This document shows positions 21,120 through 28,632 of a DNA stretch of 47,961 nucleotides, in pieces; position 1 is the first letter of the stretch, and each line of letters starts with the position of its first letter. The translations under genes and the position numbers were made by a program. The notes below the pieces were generated by a model. It made no database searches and had not been told where the DNA came from. It worked only from the letters and a program-made list of their open reading frames with translations. This DNA is from a virus. The stretch spans positions 1-47,961 of IMG/VR virus record IMGVR_UViG_3300042292_000587. One strand, 5' to 3'.

Positions 21120-21685
21120 TGACCTGGATACAGACCGTGTCGGGCCGCCAGTTCTGGCCGCTCGCCCCTAAGGCCGAAGACGTGGACGTCGGCGACATTG
21201 CCCACGCCCTGTCGATGAAGTGCCGCTACTCCGGCCACACGCAGAAGTTCTACTCTGTCGCAGAGCATTGCGTGCATATCTCGAACGCGATACTGGAAGA
21301 CGGCTGGAGCCCCGGCACTGCGTTGTGGGGCTTGCTGCACGACGCGGCCGAGGCTTACCTCCCGGACATCGCGCGCCCGATCAAGCCGGCCATGCCCGGC
21401 TTCGGGGCAATCGAGGAAGCCGTGGAGAAAGCGATCGTCGATAAGATTGTTCTCGACGTACCCGGCTGGTTCTGCTCCTTGATCCGCTGCGACATCGTTA
21501 AGGCTTACGACACCCGCATCCTGATCGACGAGAAGGCGGCGATGATGCCGCACACGCCGGCCGACTGGGGCTTGGCGGGGCCTGCGCTTGGCGTGCAGAT
21601 TGTGGGCTGGGACCCGACCGAGGCCAAGGTGCGTTTCCTGCGCGCCTACGAAAACCTCGTCGGCCTGATCGAGGCCCGCGCATGA
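21119..21685 (+). CDS. HD-domain phosphohydrolase (DatZ/YfbR-like)
   Basis: This is a 188-residue metal-dependent HD phosphohydrolase. The motifs are SVAEHCVHIS (first His), LLHDAAEAYLPDIARPIK (HD pair plus characteristic DIxRPIK) and a downstream Asp. The family removes phosphates from deoxynucleotides, and phage members include the dATP triphosphohydrolase DatZ of 2-aminoadenine phages. The substrate here is not known. The gene is coupled to its neighbours and lies one small gene upstream of the DNA polymerase, consistent with shaping the dNTP pool. No PurZ is present in the window. Confidence 0.88.
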   Translation: MTWIQTVSGRQFWPLAPKAEDVDVGDIAHALSMKCRYSGHTQKFYSVAEHCVHISNAILEDGWSPGTALWGLLHDAAEAYLPDIARPIKPAMPGFGAIEEAVEKAIVDKIVLDVPGWFCSLIRCDIVKAYDTRILIDEKAAMMPHTPADWGLAGPALGVQIVGWDPTEAKVRFLRAYENLVGLIEARA

Positions 21686-21912
21686 CCGACCCCAGCGAAG
21701 TCGTCGTGAGCGTCGAAGACACGGACGCGCTGTTCAACTTCATTCAGAAGAACGGCGTCGATCACTTTTCGCTTGCTCAAGCACTGCGAATTGCTATCGC
21801 AAAACGAGTGCCCGGCAAACGTCCGTACTTTAAAGGAAGCACGGAAGGCCACTGCTGCGCGGACGCGCACAACGAACTCCGCGAGAAAATTCTGAAAGGC
21901 ACAAGCGCTTGA
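21682..21912 (+). CDS. Small hypothetical protein (76 aa)
   Basis: ATG 21682 overlaps the HD gene stop (ATGA) and its own stop overlaps the polymerase TTG start. The product (VVVSVEDTDALFNFI...) is alpha/beta with a CC pair in GHCCADAHNEL. No family is recognised; coupling suggests a link to polymerase expression. Confidence 0.7.
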   Translation: MTDPSEVVVSVEDTDALFNFIQKNGVDHFSLAQALRIAIAKRVPGKRPYFKGSTEGHCCADAHNELREKILKGTSA

Positions 21913-23879
21913 TCCACCTCGACTTCGAAACCAAGAGCTACGCGGACCTGAAGAAGGTCGGCGCCTGGGCGTACTCGGAACACGAGACGACCGAGGTGAT
22001 CGTGCTGTGCTGGGCGGTCGACGACAGCGCCGTCGATTACTGGCGCCCCGACCACGGGCGCGAGATGCCCGAGGGATTACGTGATGCCATCGAAGAGGGC
22101 CATCCGGTCGAGGCGCACAATTGCTCGTTCGAAGTCTCGATTTGGAAGAACGTCATGGTGAAGCGCTACGGCTGGCCCGACATCGCGGTCGAGCAATGGC
22201 GCGACACCATGGCTGTCGCACACTACTACGCCCTGCCGGGCGGCCTCGACAAGCTGGCGCGCGTGCTGGGCTTGCCGGGGAAGAACCCCGAAGGTGCGCG
22301 GCTTATCACGAAGTATTCGAAGCTGCACTTGAAGACGGCGAAGACCGTGATCCCGCCCGAGGACATGAAGAAGTGGATTGCGTACTGCACGCAGGACGTC
22401 GAGGAACAGCGCACCATCTCGAACTACCTTGGCGATCTACCGGACGACGAGCTGGCCCTGTTCCACCTAGACCTCAAAATCGAACTGCGCGGGCTCAAGC
22501 TCGACCACGAAGGGATCGCGGCGGCAAGCGAAGTCGTCGACCGTCGGGCCGAGGACCTGGAAGCCGAGTTCCGCAAGCTGACCGGCGTCGGCCCCAACCA
22601 GCGCGAGAAAGTGTTGGCGTGGTTCGAGGCGCAGGGCTTCCCGCTGGAGAACCTGCAAGCCGAGTACCTGGAGGAGCTGGTCGAGGAGGGCAACGTGCCG
22701 GCCGGGGCTGTCCGTCGAGCGCTGTCGATCCGCCTATCCATCTCCAAGGCCAGCACGAAGAAGCTCGACAAGATGGTGATGCAGTCGGGCAAAGATTGCG
22801 TCGCCCGTTTCCAATGCAAATACCACGGCGCGCAGACGGGGCGCTGGACGGGCACAGGCTTCCAACCGCTCAACATGAACCGGGGCAGCGAGGACAGCGT
22901 GCCCGAGGACTTGGTGGCGAACATCATGCGCCGCGATCCTCGCTGGCTGGATGCGCTCTACGGCGACGCTATGCAGGCAGTATCCTGGGCAACGCGCCAC
23001 TGGATCACGGCGAAGGAAGGCAACCGTATCCTGGCCGGGGACTTCGTGTCGATCGAGGCCGTCGTTTTGGCGTGCTTGGCGGGCGAAGACTGGAAGGTCA
23101 AGGCGTTCCGCGACGGCGTCAAAATCTACGAGGCCATGGCCGACAAAATCTACAATCTACCTCCGGGTACAGTTACGAAAAAAACACATCCTCTGGAGAG
23201 GCAGGACGGCAAAACAGGGGAACTCGCTTTCGGCTACCAGGGGGCGCTCAACGCATGGCTAAACTTCGACAGCTCGGGCCGCCACACCGACGAACGCATC
23301 ATCGAAATCTGCAAGGCGTGGCGCAAGGAACACCCGGAGATCGTGAAGTTCTGGTACGCCACGGAGCGCGCCGCGATCAAGGCTGTCGAGACCGGCCGCG
23401 AAGTCGAGTGCCAAGCTCTGTCGTTCAAGGTGATCGACGAATGGCTCTCGATGCGTCTGCCCGACGGCAAGCGTATCTGGTACTGGGCGCCCGAGCTGCG
23501 CGTCAAAATGCCGAAGTGGCACGACCCGGCCACCAAGGAAGACTGCGCTGCCGGCACGTGCCGCTGCGAGCCGCAGCCGCAACTCACCTACATGGCGCAG
23601 AAGTTCGGGCAGTGGAAGCGTGTCAGCACCTACGGCGGCAAGGTCGTCGAGAACGCGACCCAGGCCACGGCTCGGCAGATACTCACGCCGTCGATGCTGC
23701 GCGTCGAGAAGTACGGCTACCCGATCGTGCTGTCGGTCTACGACGAAGTCGTCTGCGACACGCCGCTGGGCCACGGCTCGATGAAGGAGTTCGGAGAAAT
23801 CCTCGGCGAGCGCGAGGGGTTCTTCCGCGACTGGCCGATCGGGGTCGACTGCTGGGAAGGTCCACGCTACAAGAAGTAG
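21909..23879 (+). CDS. Family A DNA polymerase with 3'-5' exonuclease
   Basis: This 656-residue replicative polymerase has an N-terminal proofreading domain. Exo I is LDFET (residues 3-7), the Exo II region is AHNCSFE (near 75) and Exo III is YCTQD (near 159). The polymerase domain has motif A GDFVSIEA (near 377), motif B RQDGKTGELAFGYQG (near 430-444) and motif C VYDEVV (near 611), with Tyr in place of the usual His. No 5'-3' exonuclease domain is present. TTG 21909 overlaps the preceding TGA; no ATG fits the conserved N-terminus. Palindrome site 8 lies near codon 57. Confidence 0.95.
   Translation: MIHLDFETKSYADLKKVGAWAYSEHETTEVIVLCWAVDDSAVDYWRPDHGREMPEGLRDAIEEGHPVEAHNCSFEVSIWKNVMVKRYGWPDIAVEQWRDTMAVAHYYALPGGLDKLARVLGLPGKNPEGARLITKYSKLHLKTAKTVIPPEDMKKWIAYCTQDVEEQRTISNYLGDLPDDELALFHLDLKIELRGLKLDHEGIAAASEVVDRRAEDLEAEFRKLTGVGPNQREKVLAWFEAQGFPLENLQAEYLEELVEEGNVPAGAVRRALSIRLSISKASTKKLDKMVMQSGKDCVARFQCKYHGAQTGRWTGTGFQPLNMNRGSEDSVPEDLVANIMRRDPRWLDALYGDAMQAVSWATRHWITAKEGNRILAGDFVSIEAVVLACLAGEDWKVKAFRDGVKIYEAMADKIYNLPPGTVTKKTHPLERQDGKTGELAFGYQGALNAWLNFDSSGRHTDERIIEICKAWRKEHPEIVKFWYATERAAIKAVETGREVECQALSFKVIDEWLSMRLPDGKRIWYWAPELRVKMPKWHDPATKEDCAAGTCRCEPQPQLTYMAQKFGQWKRVSTYGGKVVENATQATARQILTPSMLRVEKYGYPIVLSVYDEVVCDTPLGHGSMKEFGEILGEREGFFRDWPIGVDCWEGPRYKK
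22073..22088. promoter_or_regulatory. Dispersed palindrome site 8, intragenic in the polymerase
   Basis: GGGATTACGTGATGCC fits the consensus and lies 164 bp into the polymerase gene. Confidence 0.7.
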
Positions 23880-23887
23880 GAGGGAAC

Positions 23888-24082
23888 ATGGTCAACCCGA
23901 GAGTTTTCCACAGCGTAACGACCGACTATGGAATGTTTGTCGAGCAAGGCTGCGCCCTCAAGGGCTGCTACCAACACCGAGCCGCTTACGAAGCGCTCTA
24001 CGGGTGGCCAGCTGACCCCAACGTTGTGTGGCAGGCCCGCGAAGCCGAGCGCGAGGCGCGAGCAAAAAGGCTGGTACCGTGA
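23888..24082 (+). CDS. Small hypothetical protein (64 aa)
   Basis: ATG 23888 follows TAGGAGGGAAC directly after the polymerase stop. The product contains two cysteines (GCALKGCYQH) and ends with a basic helix (AREAEREARAKR). The stop overlaps the GTG of the next gene. Function unknown. Confidence 0.7.
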   Translation: MVNPRVFHSVTTDYGMFVEQGCALKGCYQHRAAYEALYGWPADPNVVWQAREAEREARAKRLVP

Positions 24083-24381
24083 TCTTCGATAAGTTGTGCG
24101 AACAGCTGACCGGGGAGAACCAGAACTTGCTGGTGCCGTGGTGGCTGATGGCGTGCTATGCCTACTACATCGAAGACGACCCGATCCTCTCGGACGCGGC
24201 CTTCGAGAAGCTGTGGAAGCGCCTCGATCGTGTGTGGACTTTCGTGCAGCACCAGCACAAGGACTGGATCGACGGCGACGCGCTACAGACGGGCGGCTAC
24301 CTTGGCGAGGCGGACTACCCGGTGCGTATCCCAGGAGCGGTCGCCGCACTTCGGCTGGACAACGGCGGCGCACGCAAGTAG
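24079..24381 (+). CDS. Small protein resembling LigA domain Ia (100 aa), GTG start
   Basis: GTG 24079 overlaps the upstream TGA. The stretch AYYIEDDPILSDAAFEKLWKRL (about residues 27-48) resembles the N-terminal Ia domain of NAD-dependent DNA ligases, in which a YY..DDP.ISDAEYD motif helps bind NMN. No adenylation domain or active-site Lys is present anywhere near, so this is at most a stand-alone domain and not a ligase. No known phage role. Confidence 0.65.
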   Translation: MIFDKLCEQLTGENQNLLVPWWLMACYAYYIEDDPILSDAAFEKLWKRLDRVWTFVQHQHKDWIDGDALQTGGYLGEADYPVRIPGAVAALRLDNGGARK

Positions 24382-24404
24382 TATAGGAAACAGAAGGAGG
24401 AACC

Positions 24405-24734
24405 ATGGGTCTCAAATCCAAAACCAAAGGCAAGGTTGGCGAGCGCGAGGTAGCCGAGCTGCTGCGCGAGTTTGGTTTCAATGCCCGTCGCGGCCAGCAG
24501 TTTGCGGGCGGCGGGGATAGCCCCGACGTCGTCAGCGACATGGAAGGCTTTCATATCGAGGTCAAGCGTACCGGCAAACAGACGGACATCTTCGCGGCAC
24601 TCGAACAGGCCAAGCGCGACCGAAAGCCGTGGGAGGACGCCCTGGTGTTCCATCGCAAAAACAACAAGGACTGGATCGTCGCGATGGACGCGCGCGAGTT
24701 CCTACGCTTACTTATCAAATACGTTTTCAACTAA
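24405..24734 (+). CDS. Hjc-like PD-(D/E)XK endonuclease (109 aa)
   Basis: ATG 24405 has AAGGAGGAACC upstream. The fold is the compact archaeal-Hjc/VRR type. GEREVAELL supplies the first Glu, DSPDVV the Asp, and HIEVKRT the E-x-K pair, followed by a helix with KRDRKPWEDALV and a C-terminal strand. Such phage enzymes cleave branched DNA such as Holliday junctions before packaging. Length and motif order fit well. It is downstream of the polymerase in the recombination part of the cluster. Confidence 0.82.
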   Translation: MGLKSKTKGKVGEREVAELLREFGFNARRGQQFAGGGDSPDVVSDMEGFHIEVKRTGKQTDIFAALEQAKRDRKPWEDALVFHRKNNKDWIVAMDAREFLRLLIKYVFN

Positions 24735-24743
24735 GGAGCGCAA

Positions 24744-24827
24744 ATGACCGAGCTTTTCTTTGAGTGGTGGCCGTTTCTTGTCGGCGTCGCTGTCGGCGTT
24801 TGGTTTTATGAGAGGATCCGCCGATGA
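24744..24827 (+). CDS. 27-aa single-pass membrane micro-protein
   Basis: ATG 24744 has AAGGAG 6 nt upstream and the TGA overlaps the ATG of the next gene. The peptide MTELFFEWWPFLVGVAVGVW followed by FYERIRR has one membrane helix and a positively charged C-terminus. It is similar in design to the 30-aa protein at 9341. Confidence 0.6.
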   Translation: MTELFFEWWPFLVGVAVGVWFYERIRR

Positions 24828-26452
24828 ACAGCAACGCCCCCCTGTCGGCAGAGAGCATCGAAGAGATCGTCGAGGCCGTCGCCGCCCATGGCACCAAGAC
24901 CAAGGCGGCAGCAGCCCTGGGCATCTCTAGGTACGCGGTTATTCGCGCCGTGCGCAAGGCCGAGGAGAACGCCACGGGTCGAGCCAAGGCGCCCGAGCGC
25001 GTGCAGTTCCCGCTGCCGGCGCCGGGCAAGATCGCGCGCTATATCTTTACGTGCGCCCAGTCGAATACCAAATTGCACGACTGGACGTGGCGCAATTTGA
25101 TAGCACTGGCCGACCACTACCAAGCGAGCATCCACGTGTCGCGCTTCACCTACCAGAAGGAAGCTTACGGCAAAAAGGCGGTAAAGCCGGGCAAAGCGGC
25201 CACCAAGGAAGACAAGGCCGATCTTTGGTACGACAAACGGATCGAGCCATTCATATCCGACGACGGCGCTGACGTGGCGCCTGGGCTCGTCTGGTGCGGC
25301 GAGATGAACATTTTGCCGACTGCCGTGCGCCCGTTGTCGGGGCTGGAAAGCTATACCGGCCGCAAATCGGGCATCTTCCCCCACGTCAAGATCGCGCTCG
25401 AAAGCATCGCTTCCCACAAGTCGGAGCCTACGAAGTTCAACTACACCACGGGCGCCGTCACGCTGCGCAACTATGTCGCCAAGAAAGCCGGGCTCAAGGC
25501 CGAGTTTCACCACGGCTACGGCGGGCTCCTCGTCGAGGTCGACAGCGCTGGTTCGTGGTGGTGCCGGCAGTTGAACGCGGACAGCGATGGCACGATCCAT
25601 GACCTGGACGTGCGGGCAAAGCGCGGCCACGTATCGGACGGCCACCGCGTTGCTGCGATCAACTGGGGCGATGTCCACGTCGACGGCAAGGATACGCCCG
25701 TGCTGCGCGCGTGCTTCGGCAAGGACGGCATGCTCGACGCGCTGCGCCCGCAGCACCAGTTCATGCACGACGTCTTCGACTTCCGCTTCAGCAACCACCA
25801 CGACCGCAACAACCCGCACAAGCGCTTCGCGCTGCATATCGACGGCCGCGACAACGGGGTCGACGAGATCAAGGACGTAGCGAAGTTCCTGGCCTTCGAT
25901 AGCTGGCGTCCCTTCTGCAAGACCGTCGTGGTCGACAGCAATCACGACAACGCCATGATGCGCTGGCTGCGCGAGGCCGACTACCGACAGGACCCCAAGA
26001 ACGCGATCCTGTTTCTGGAAGCGCAGCTCGAAGTCTACCGGGCGATCGAAACGCGCGACACCAAGTTCCATCTGGTGTCCTGGTCGGTCAACCGACTGGC
26101 CCCCGATTTCGCGCGTGGCAATGCGCGGTCGATCAAGTTCCTGGCGCAGGACGAAAGCTACGTCATCTGCCCGGATGCCAACGGCGGCATCGAGTGCGGT
26201 ATGCACGGCCACCTGGGTCCGAACGGGGCCAAGGGCTCCGCCGCTGCCTTCGCGCGCATGGGCCGCAAGAGCAACATCGGGCACACCCACAGCGCCGCGA
26301 TCCACGACGGGGTCTACGTCGCGGGCGTCACGGGGTCGCTCGACCAGGGCTACAACGCCGGCCCGTCGTCGTGGTCGCACAGCCATATTGTGACCTACGC
26401 GAATGGAAAACGCGCGATCCTGACCGTATGGAGGGACAAATGGAAGGCGTGA
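24824..26452 (+). CDS. HTH plus calcineurin-like metallophosphoesterase protein
   Basis: This 542-residue protein has an N-terminal Fis/HTH-like segment (about 28-53, TKAAAALGISRYAVIRAV) followed by a metallophosphoesterase domain. Visible metal-binding motifs are GDVHVDG (near 282), VFDFR (near 316), DSNHDN (near 370), MHGHLG (near 459) and GHTHSAAIHDG (near 485), matching the GDxH...GNHD...H...GHTH order of this superfamily. It is likely a phage nuclease or phosphatase that acts on DNA or nucleotides. The HTH suggests sequence-directed DNA binding. ATG 24824 overlaps the upstream micro-protein stop. Confidence 0.85.
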   Translation: MNSNAPLSAESIEEIVEAVAAHGTKTKAAAALGISRYAVIRAVRKAEENATGRAKAPERVQFPLPAPGKIARYIFTCAQSNTKLHDWTWRNLIALADHYQASIHVSRFTYQKEAYGKKAVKPGKAATKEDKADLWYDKRIEPFISDDGADVAPGLVWCGEMNILPTAVRPLSGLESYTGRKSGIFPHVKIALESIASHKSEPTKFNYTTGAVTLRNYVAKKAGLKAEFHHGYGGLLVEVDSAGSWWCRQLNADSDGTIHDLDVRAKRGHVSDGHRVAAINWGDVHVDGKDTPVLRACFGKDGMLDALRPQHQFMHDVFDFRFSNHHDRNNPHKRFALHIDGRDNGVDEIKDVAKFLAFDSWRPFCKTVVVDSNHDNAMMRWLREADYRQDPKNAILFLEAQLEVYRAIETRDTKFHLVSWSVNRLAPDFARGNARSIKFLAQDESYVICPDANGGIECGMHGHLGPNGAKGSAAAFARMGRKSNIGHTHSAAIHDGVYVAGVTGSLDQGYNAGPSSWSHSHIVTYANGKRAILTVWRDKWKA

Positions 26453-26865
26453 AAATCACCGCCGCCGTGTTCGACGACGGCGACGTAGAGGAGCTTGAGG
26501 ACTTACACCGCCGTACTTTTCCGAGCGACGCCTTTCCCGACTGGTTCTTGGGCAACTGGTGGTTCGCTCGCGTCCATGGCGAAGCCGTAGGTTTTGTCGG
26601 CACAGAAGCGCACGATCGGCAGCGAGGCCCGTGCTACCTTGCGCGTGTCGGTGTATACTGGCGTTTCGCCGGCGCTGGCATCGCGAAAGTCCTAGTCCGC
26701 AAAGCGCTGTCGTCGGCGCGGCGTCGTGATGTCGCCGAGGTATGGACCGACACGCGGAAGAACCCAGCCTCGGCCAACACTCTTATCGCTTGCGGGTTTC
26801 GGCAATTCGCGCCGCCGGACCCCTGGGCTTTCCAGGATAGCGACTACTGGCGCGTAAAACTTTAA
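26440..26865 (+). CDS. GNAT-family N-acetyltransferase (141 aa)
   Basis: ATG 26440 follows GGAGGGACAA and overlaps the previous gene by 13 nt; the longer frame from 26194 is rejected. The core has GEAVGFVGTEA (beta 3-4), a YLARVGVYWRFAGAGIAKVL acetyl-CoA loop (R/QxxGxG/A-type) and NPASANTLIACGFRQF, the conserved C-terminal half of the GNAT fold. The substrate could be a host protein, tRNA or small molecule. Confidence 0.85.
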   Translation: MEGVKITAAVFDDGDVEELEDLHRRTFPSDAFPDWFLGNWWFARVHGEAVGFVGTEAHDRQRGPCYLARVGVYWRFAGAGIAKVLVRKALSSARRRDVAEVWTDTRKNPASANTLIACGFRQFAPPDPWAFQDSDYWRVKL

Positions 26866-26875
26866 GGAGGGAAGA

Positions 26876-27427
26876 ATGGAAGACACAAACCCAAAGACCG
26901 CGTTCGGGCTTCAGAAGCCGCAGCTCCACCTGTCGCCGCTCCCGGCGCTCGAAGCCATGGCCGGTGCGTTCGAGCTGGGGGCCAAGAAGTACGGGGCCTA
27001 TAACTGGCGCCAGCGCAACGTCTCGGTCTCGACCTACATCGCGGCGGCCGAGCGTCACTTGCGCGCCTACTGGGAAGGGCAAGACAAAGACCCGGAAAGC
27101 GGACAGCACCACCTGGGCCATGCCATGGCCTGCATGGCGATCCTGGTCGACGCGGGGCATTTCCGCAAGCTCGTGGACGACCGCCCGCAGCCGGGGGTTC
27201 ACTCGGGCGTTCGGCTGGTCGGCCCGATTGAAGACGTGCCGGTTACCTTCTCGATGGGTCCGGTCGGAAGCGAGCCCGTGTTTGCCGGCGATCCGCCCGT
27301 TCGGGGCGCTGGTTTCCAGTATCGCTCGGCCGACGGCAAGGGCGATGTCAGCGTCGAATTGTCCGGCGGGTACAACGCGGCCTCGAAGCTCGCGTCGCCC
27401 TTGCGCGGGAGCTTCGAGGCGAAGTAG
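26876..27427 (+). CDS. DUF5664-type dATP/dGTP diphosphohydrolase-like protein
   Basis: This 183-residue protein has an N-terminal about 110 residues that match the phage DUF5664 family. KPQLHLSPLPALEAMA is followed by GAKKYGAYNWRQ, then ERHLRAYWEGQDKDPESGQHH and HAMACMAILVDA, with metal-binding E/H/D residues as in all-alpha NTP pyrophosphohydrolases. The C-terminal about 70 residues are a divergent extension. It likely hydrolyses (d)NTPs, together with the HD protein shaping the nucleotide pool. ATG 26876 has AAGGAGGGAAG upstream. The stop is the left edge of palindrome site 9. Confidence 0.8.
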   Translation: MEDTNPKTAFGLQKPQLHLSPLPALEAMAGAFELGAKKYGAYNWRQRNVSVSTYIAAAERHLRAYWEGQDKDPESGQHHLGHAMACMAILVDAGHFRKLVDDRPQPGVHSGVRLVGPIEDVPVTFSMGPVGSEPVFAGDPPVRGAGFQYRSADGKGDVSVELSGGYNAASKLASPLRGSFEAK

Positions 27428-27442
27428 GTATTACGTCATCCC
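27427..27442. promoter_or_regulatory. Dispersed palindrome site 9 at convergent gene ends
   Basis: GGTATTACGTCATCCC occupies the 3-bp junction between the stops of the rightward DUF5664 gene and the leftward endolysin gene. No hairpin terminator is visible there, so the site may itself limit convergent transcription. Confidence 0.8.
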
Positions 27443-27874
27443 AAAGAGTTCGATTTCCGCCTCGCGGCGCAAGGCCAAGCCCGCGAGGCGTTTTCCCCCG
27501 CCAAAGACCCAACGCCGCAACTCGCCCGGCACCCGGTCAAGCTCGCCGCGATTGATGACGGCGCGCAGCGTAGAGCCCCGGTAGCGCGAGATACCCAGGT
27601 TGAACACAAAGCTGGTCAGGGCGTCGATTTGCGGAGCCTGGAGAGGCCACCGCGTCAAGGCCAGGGTTTGCCCCCGCGCCATCTGTAGGTCGCTGGACAG
27701 CAGGCTTTCCGCCACTGGCTCCCCTATTTCGGGGTGATCCTGCCGGCAGACGTGACCGTAGCCGATCGTCCAGAAGCCGGCAGGGCAAATGTAGGGCGCA
27801 ACCGAGATTGCCGGCGTGCGGCGAACGATCCGGTGGAGACCCTCAAAATGCTTTACGAGCGGGACGAGGTCCAC
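27431..27874 (-). CDS. Endolysin, GH24 lysozyme
   Basis: This 147-residue muramidase cleaves cell-wall peptidoglycan at lysis. The catalytic Glu is in HFEGL (near residue 11), and APYICPAGFWTIGYGH (near 25-40) carries the conserved Thr of the E...D/C...T triad, with Cys in the Asp position. LTSFVFNLG and the C-terminal RRWVFGGGKRLAGLALRR also fit GH24. No signal peptide is seen, so release depends on a holin. GTG 27874 overlaps the holin gene by 22 nt; the longer frame to 28015 is rejected. It is the last gene of the late operon. Confidence 0.9.
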   Translation of the reverse strand: MDLVPLVKHFEGLHRIVRRTPAISVAPYICPAGFWTIGYGHVCRQDHPEIGEPVAESLLSSDLQMARGQTLALTRWPLQAPQIDALTSFVFNLGISRYRGSTLRAVINRGELDRVPGELRRWVFGGGKRLAGLALRREAEIELFGMT

Positions 27875-28407
27875 GGCTGCAACTTCGCAGTCTTCTCTTT
27901 GCCAAGCTGGCGATCGACGAACCAGAAGCCGAGGATGGCGAACAGCATCGTGCTGTCGGCGGGGCTCCACAGGATCGGCCACGCGGCCTTGATCGTGGCC
28001 TTTTCGACCAGCCAAGCGTAGCCGAAGCCGACGAACTTGGTTAGGCCGTAGAGGGCCAGGAAATAGTAGGTGACGACCGGACGGACGGACTGGTTCAGCG
28101 CGTCGATGAAGCGAACGCCCGTGATCTGCCCCTGCGACGCCAAGGCTTCGCGGTAGGCGTCGAGCGTCTTGCCTGCGACTTCCCAGTTGCCGGCCGTGTC
28201 TGCCTCGCGGATACGCTGTTCGTGGCCCTCGCGCGCGGCTTCGATGTCCAGCTTGCGCATGGCGAGTTCATGGGCGCGGTCAGCCTTCGCCTGGAAGAAG
28301 CCGAGGACGCCTTTGCCGATGTCGGGCAACAGGCGAACGACAGCACCAAAAAGGCCGCCCGTGGCGGCCGATGCACCGATCCCGATGATGTCGAGCAACC
28401 CTTCCAT
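27853..28407 (-). CDS. Holin of the 3-TM superfamily type
   Basis: This 184-residue protein has an amphipathic N-terminus (LLDIIGIGASAATGGLFGAVV) and a long charged central helix. Two membrane segments around SVRPVVTYYFLALYGLTKFV and ADSTMLFAILGFWFVDRQLG match phage/GTA 3-TM holins, which permeabilise the inner membrane. ATG 28407 overlaps the stop of the preceding small membrane protein, and the endolysin start is inside its 3' end. Confidence 0.85.
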   Translation of the reverse strand: MEGLLDIIGIGASAATGGLFGAVVRLLPDIGKGVLGFFQAKADRAHELAMRKLDIEAAREGHEQRIREADTAGNWEVAGKTLDAYREALASQGQITGVRFIDALNQSVRPVVTYYFLALYGLTKFVGFGYAWLVEKATIKAAWPILWSPADSTMLFAILGFWFVDRQLGKEKTAKLQPWTSSRS

Positions 28408-28610
28408 TACGCTTCCTCCTCCAGCTTCTTACGCTCCAAACGACGGATGCGCAGCTCTTCGTGCTGCGTCAGGATGCGGAAAGCAAGCCACACGACGGAC
28501 AGCACGGCGGCAACGCCGGGCATCCACCCGACGACCGTCGTGACTGCAAGGCCGATAGCGCTGTAATCGGCAACCTTCAAGACCGCCTCCGTGTTGCTTT
28601 CCGTGACCAT
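28407..28610 (-). CDS. Small membrane protein, second holin candidate (67 aa)
   Basis: ATG 28610 follows GGGAGAG in the leftward direction. The protein has two hydrophobic stretches (YSAIGLAVTTVVGWM, then GVAAVLSVVWLAFRIL) and a highly charged basic C-terminus (ELRIRRLERKKLEEE). This is the class II holin or holin-regulator design. Its position before the 3-TM holin and endolysin supports a lysis role. No spanin genes are recognised nearby. Confidence 0.78.
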   Translation of the reverse strand: MVTESNTEAVLKVADYSAIGLAVTTVVGWMPGVAAVLSVVWLAFRILTQHEELRIRRLERKKLEEEA

Positions 28611-28632
28611 CTTACTCTCCCTTCAGCCTGAA

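Noticed and set aside
21119-21685. Calling the phage a 2-aminoadenine (Z-genome) phage
   Set aside because: No PurZ-like gene is present, and HD and DUF5664 proteins are common in phages with ordinary DNA.
22121-24082. A 653-codon rightward ORF overlapping the polymerase
   Set aside because: Only its last 64 codons (from ATG 23888) are outside the polymerase and have a ribosome-binding site; the rest is a frame shadow.
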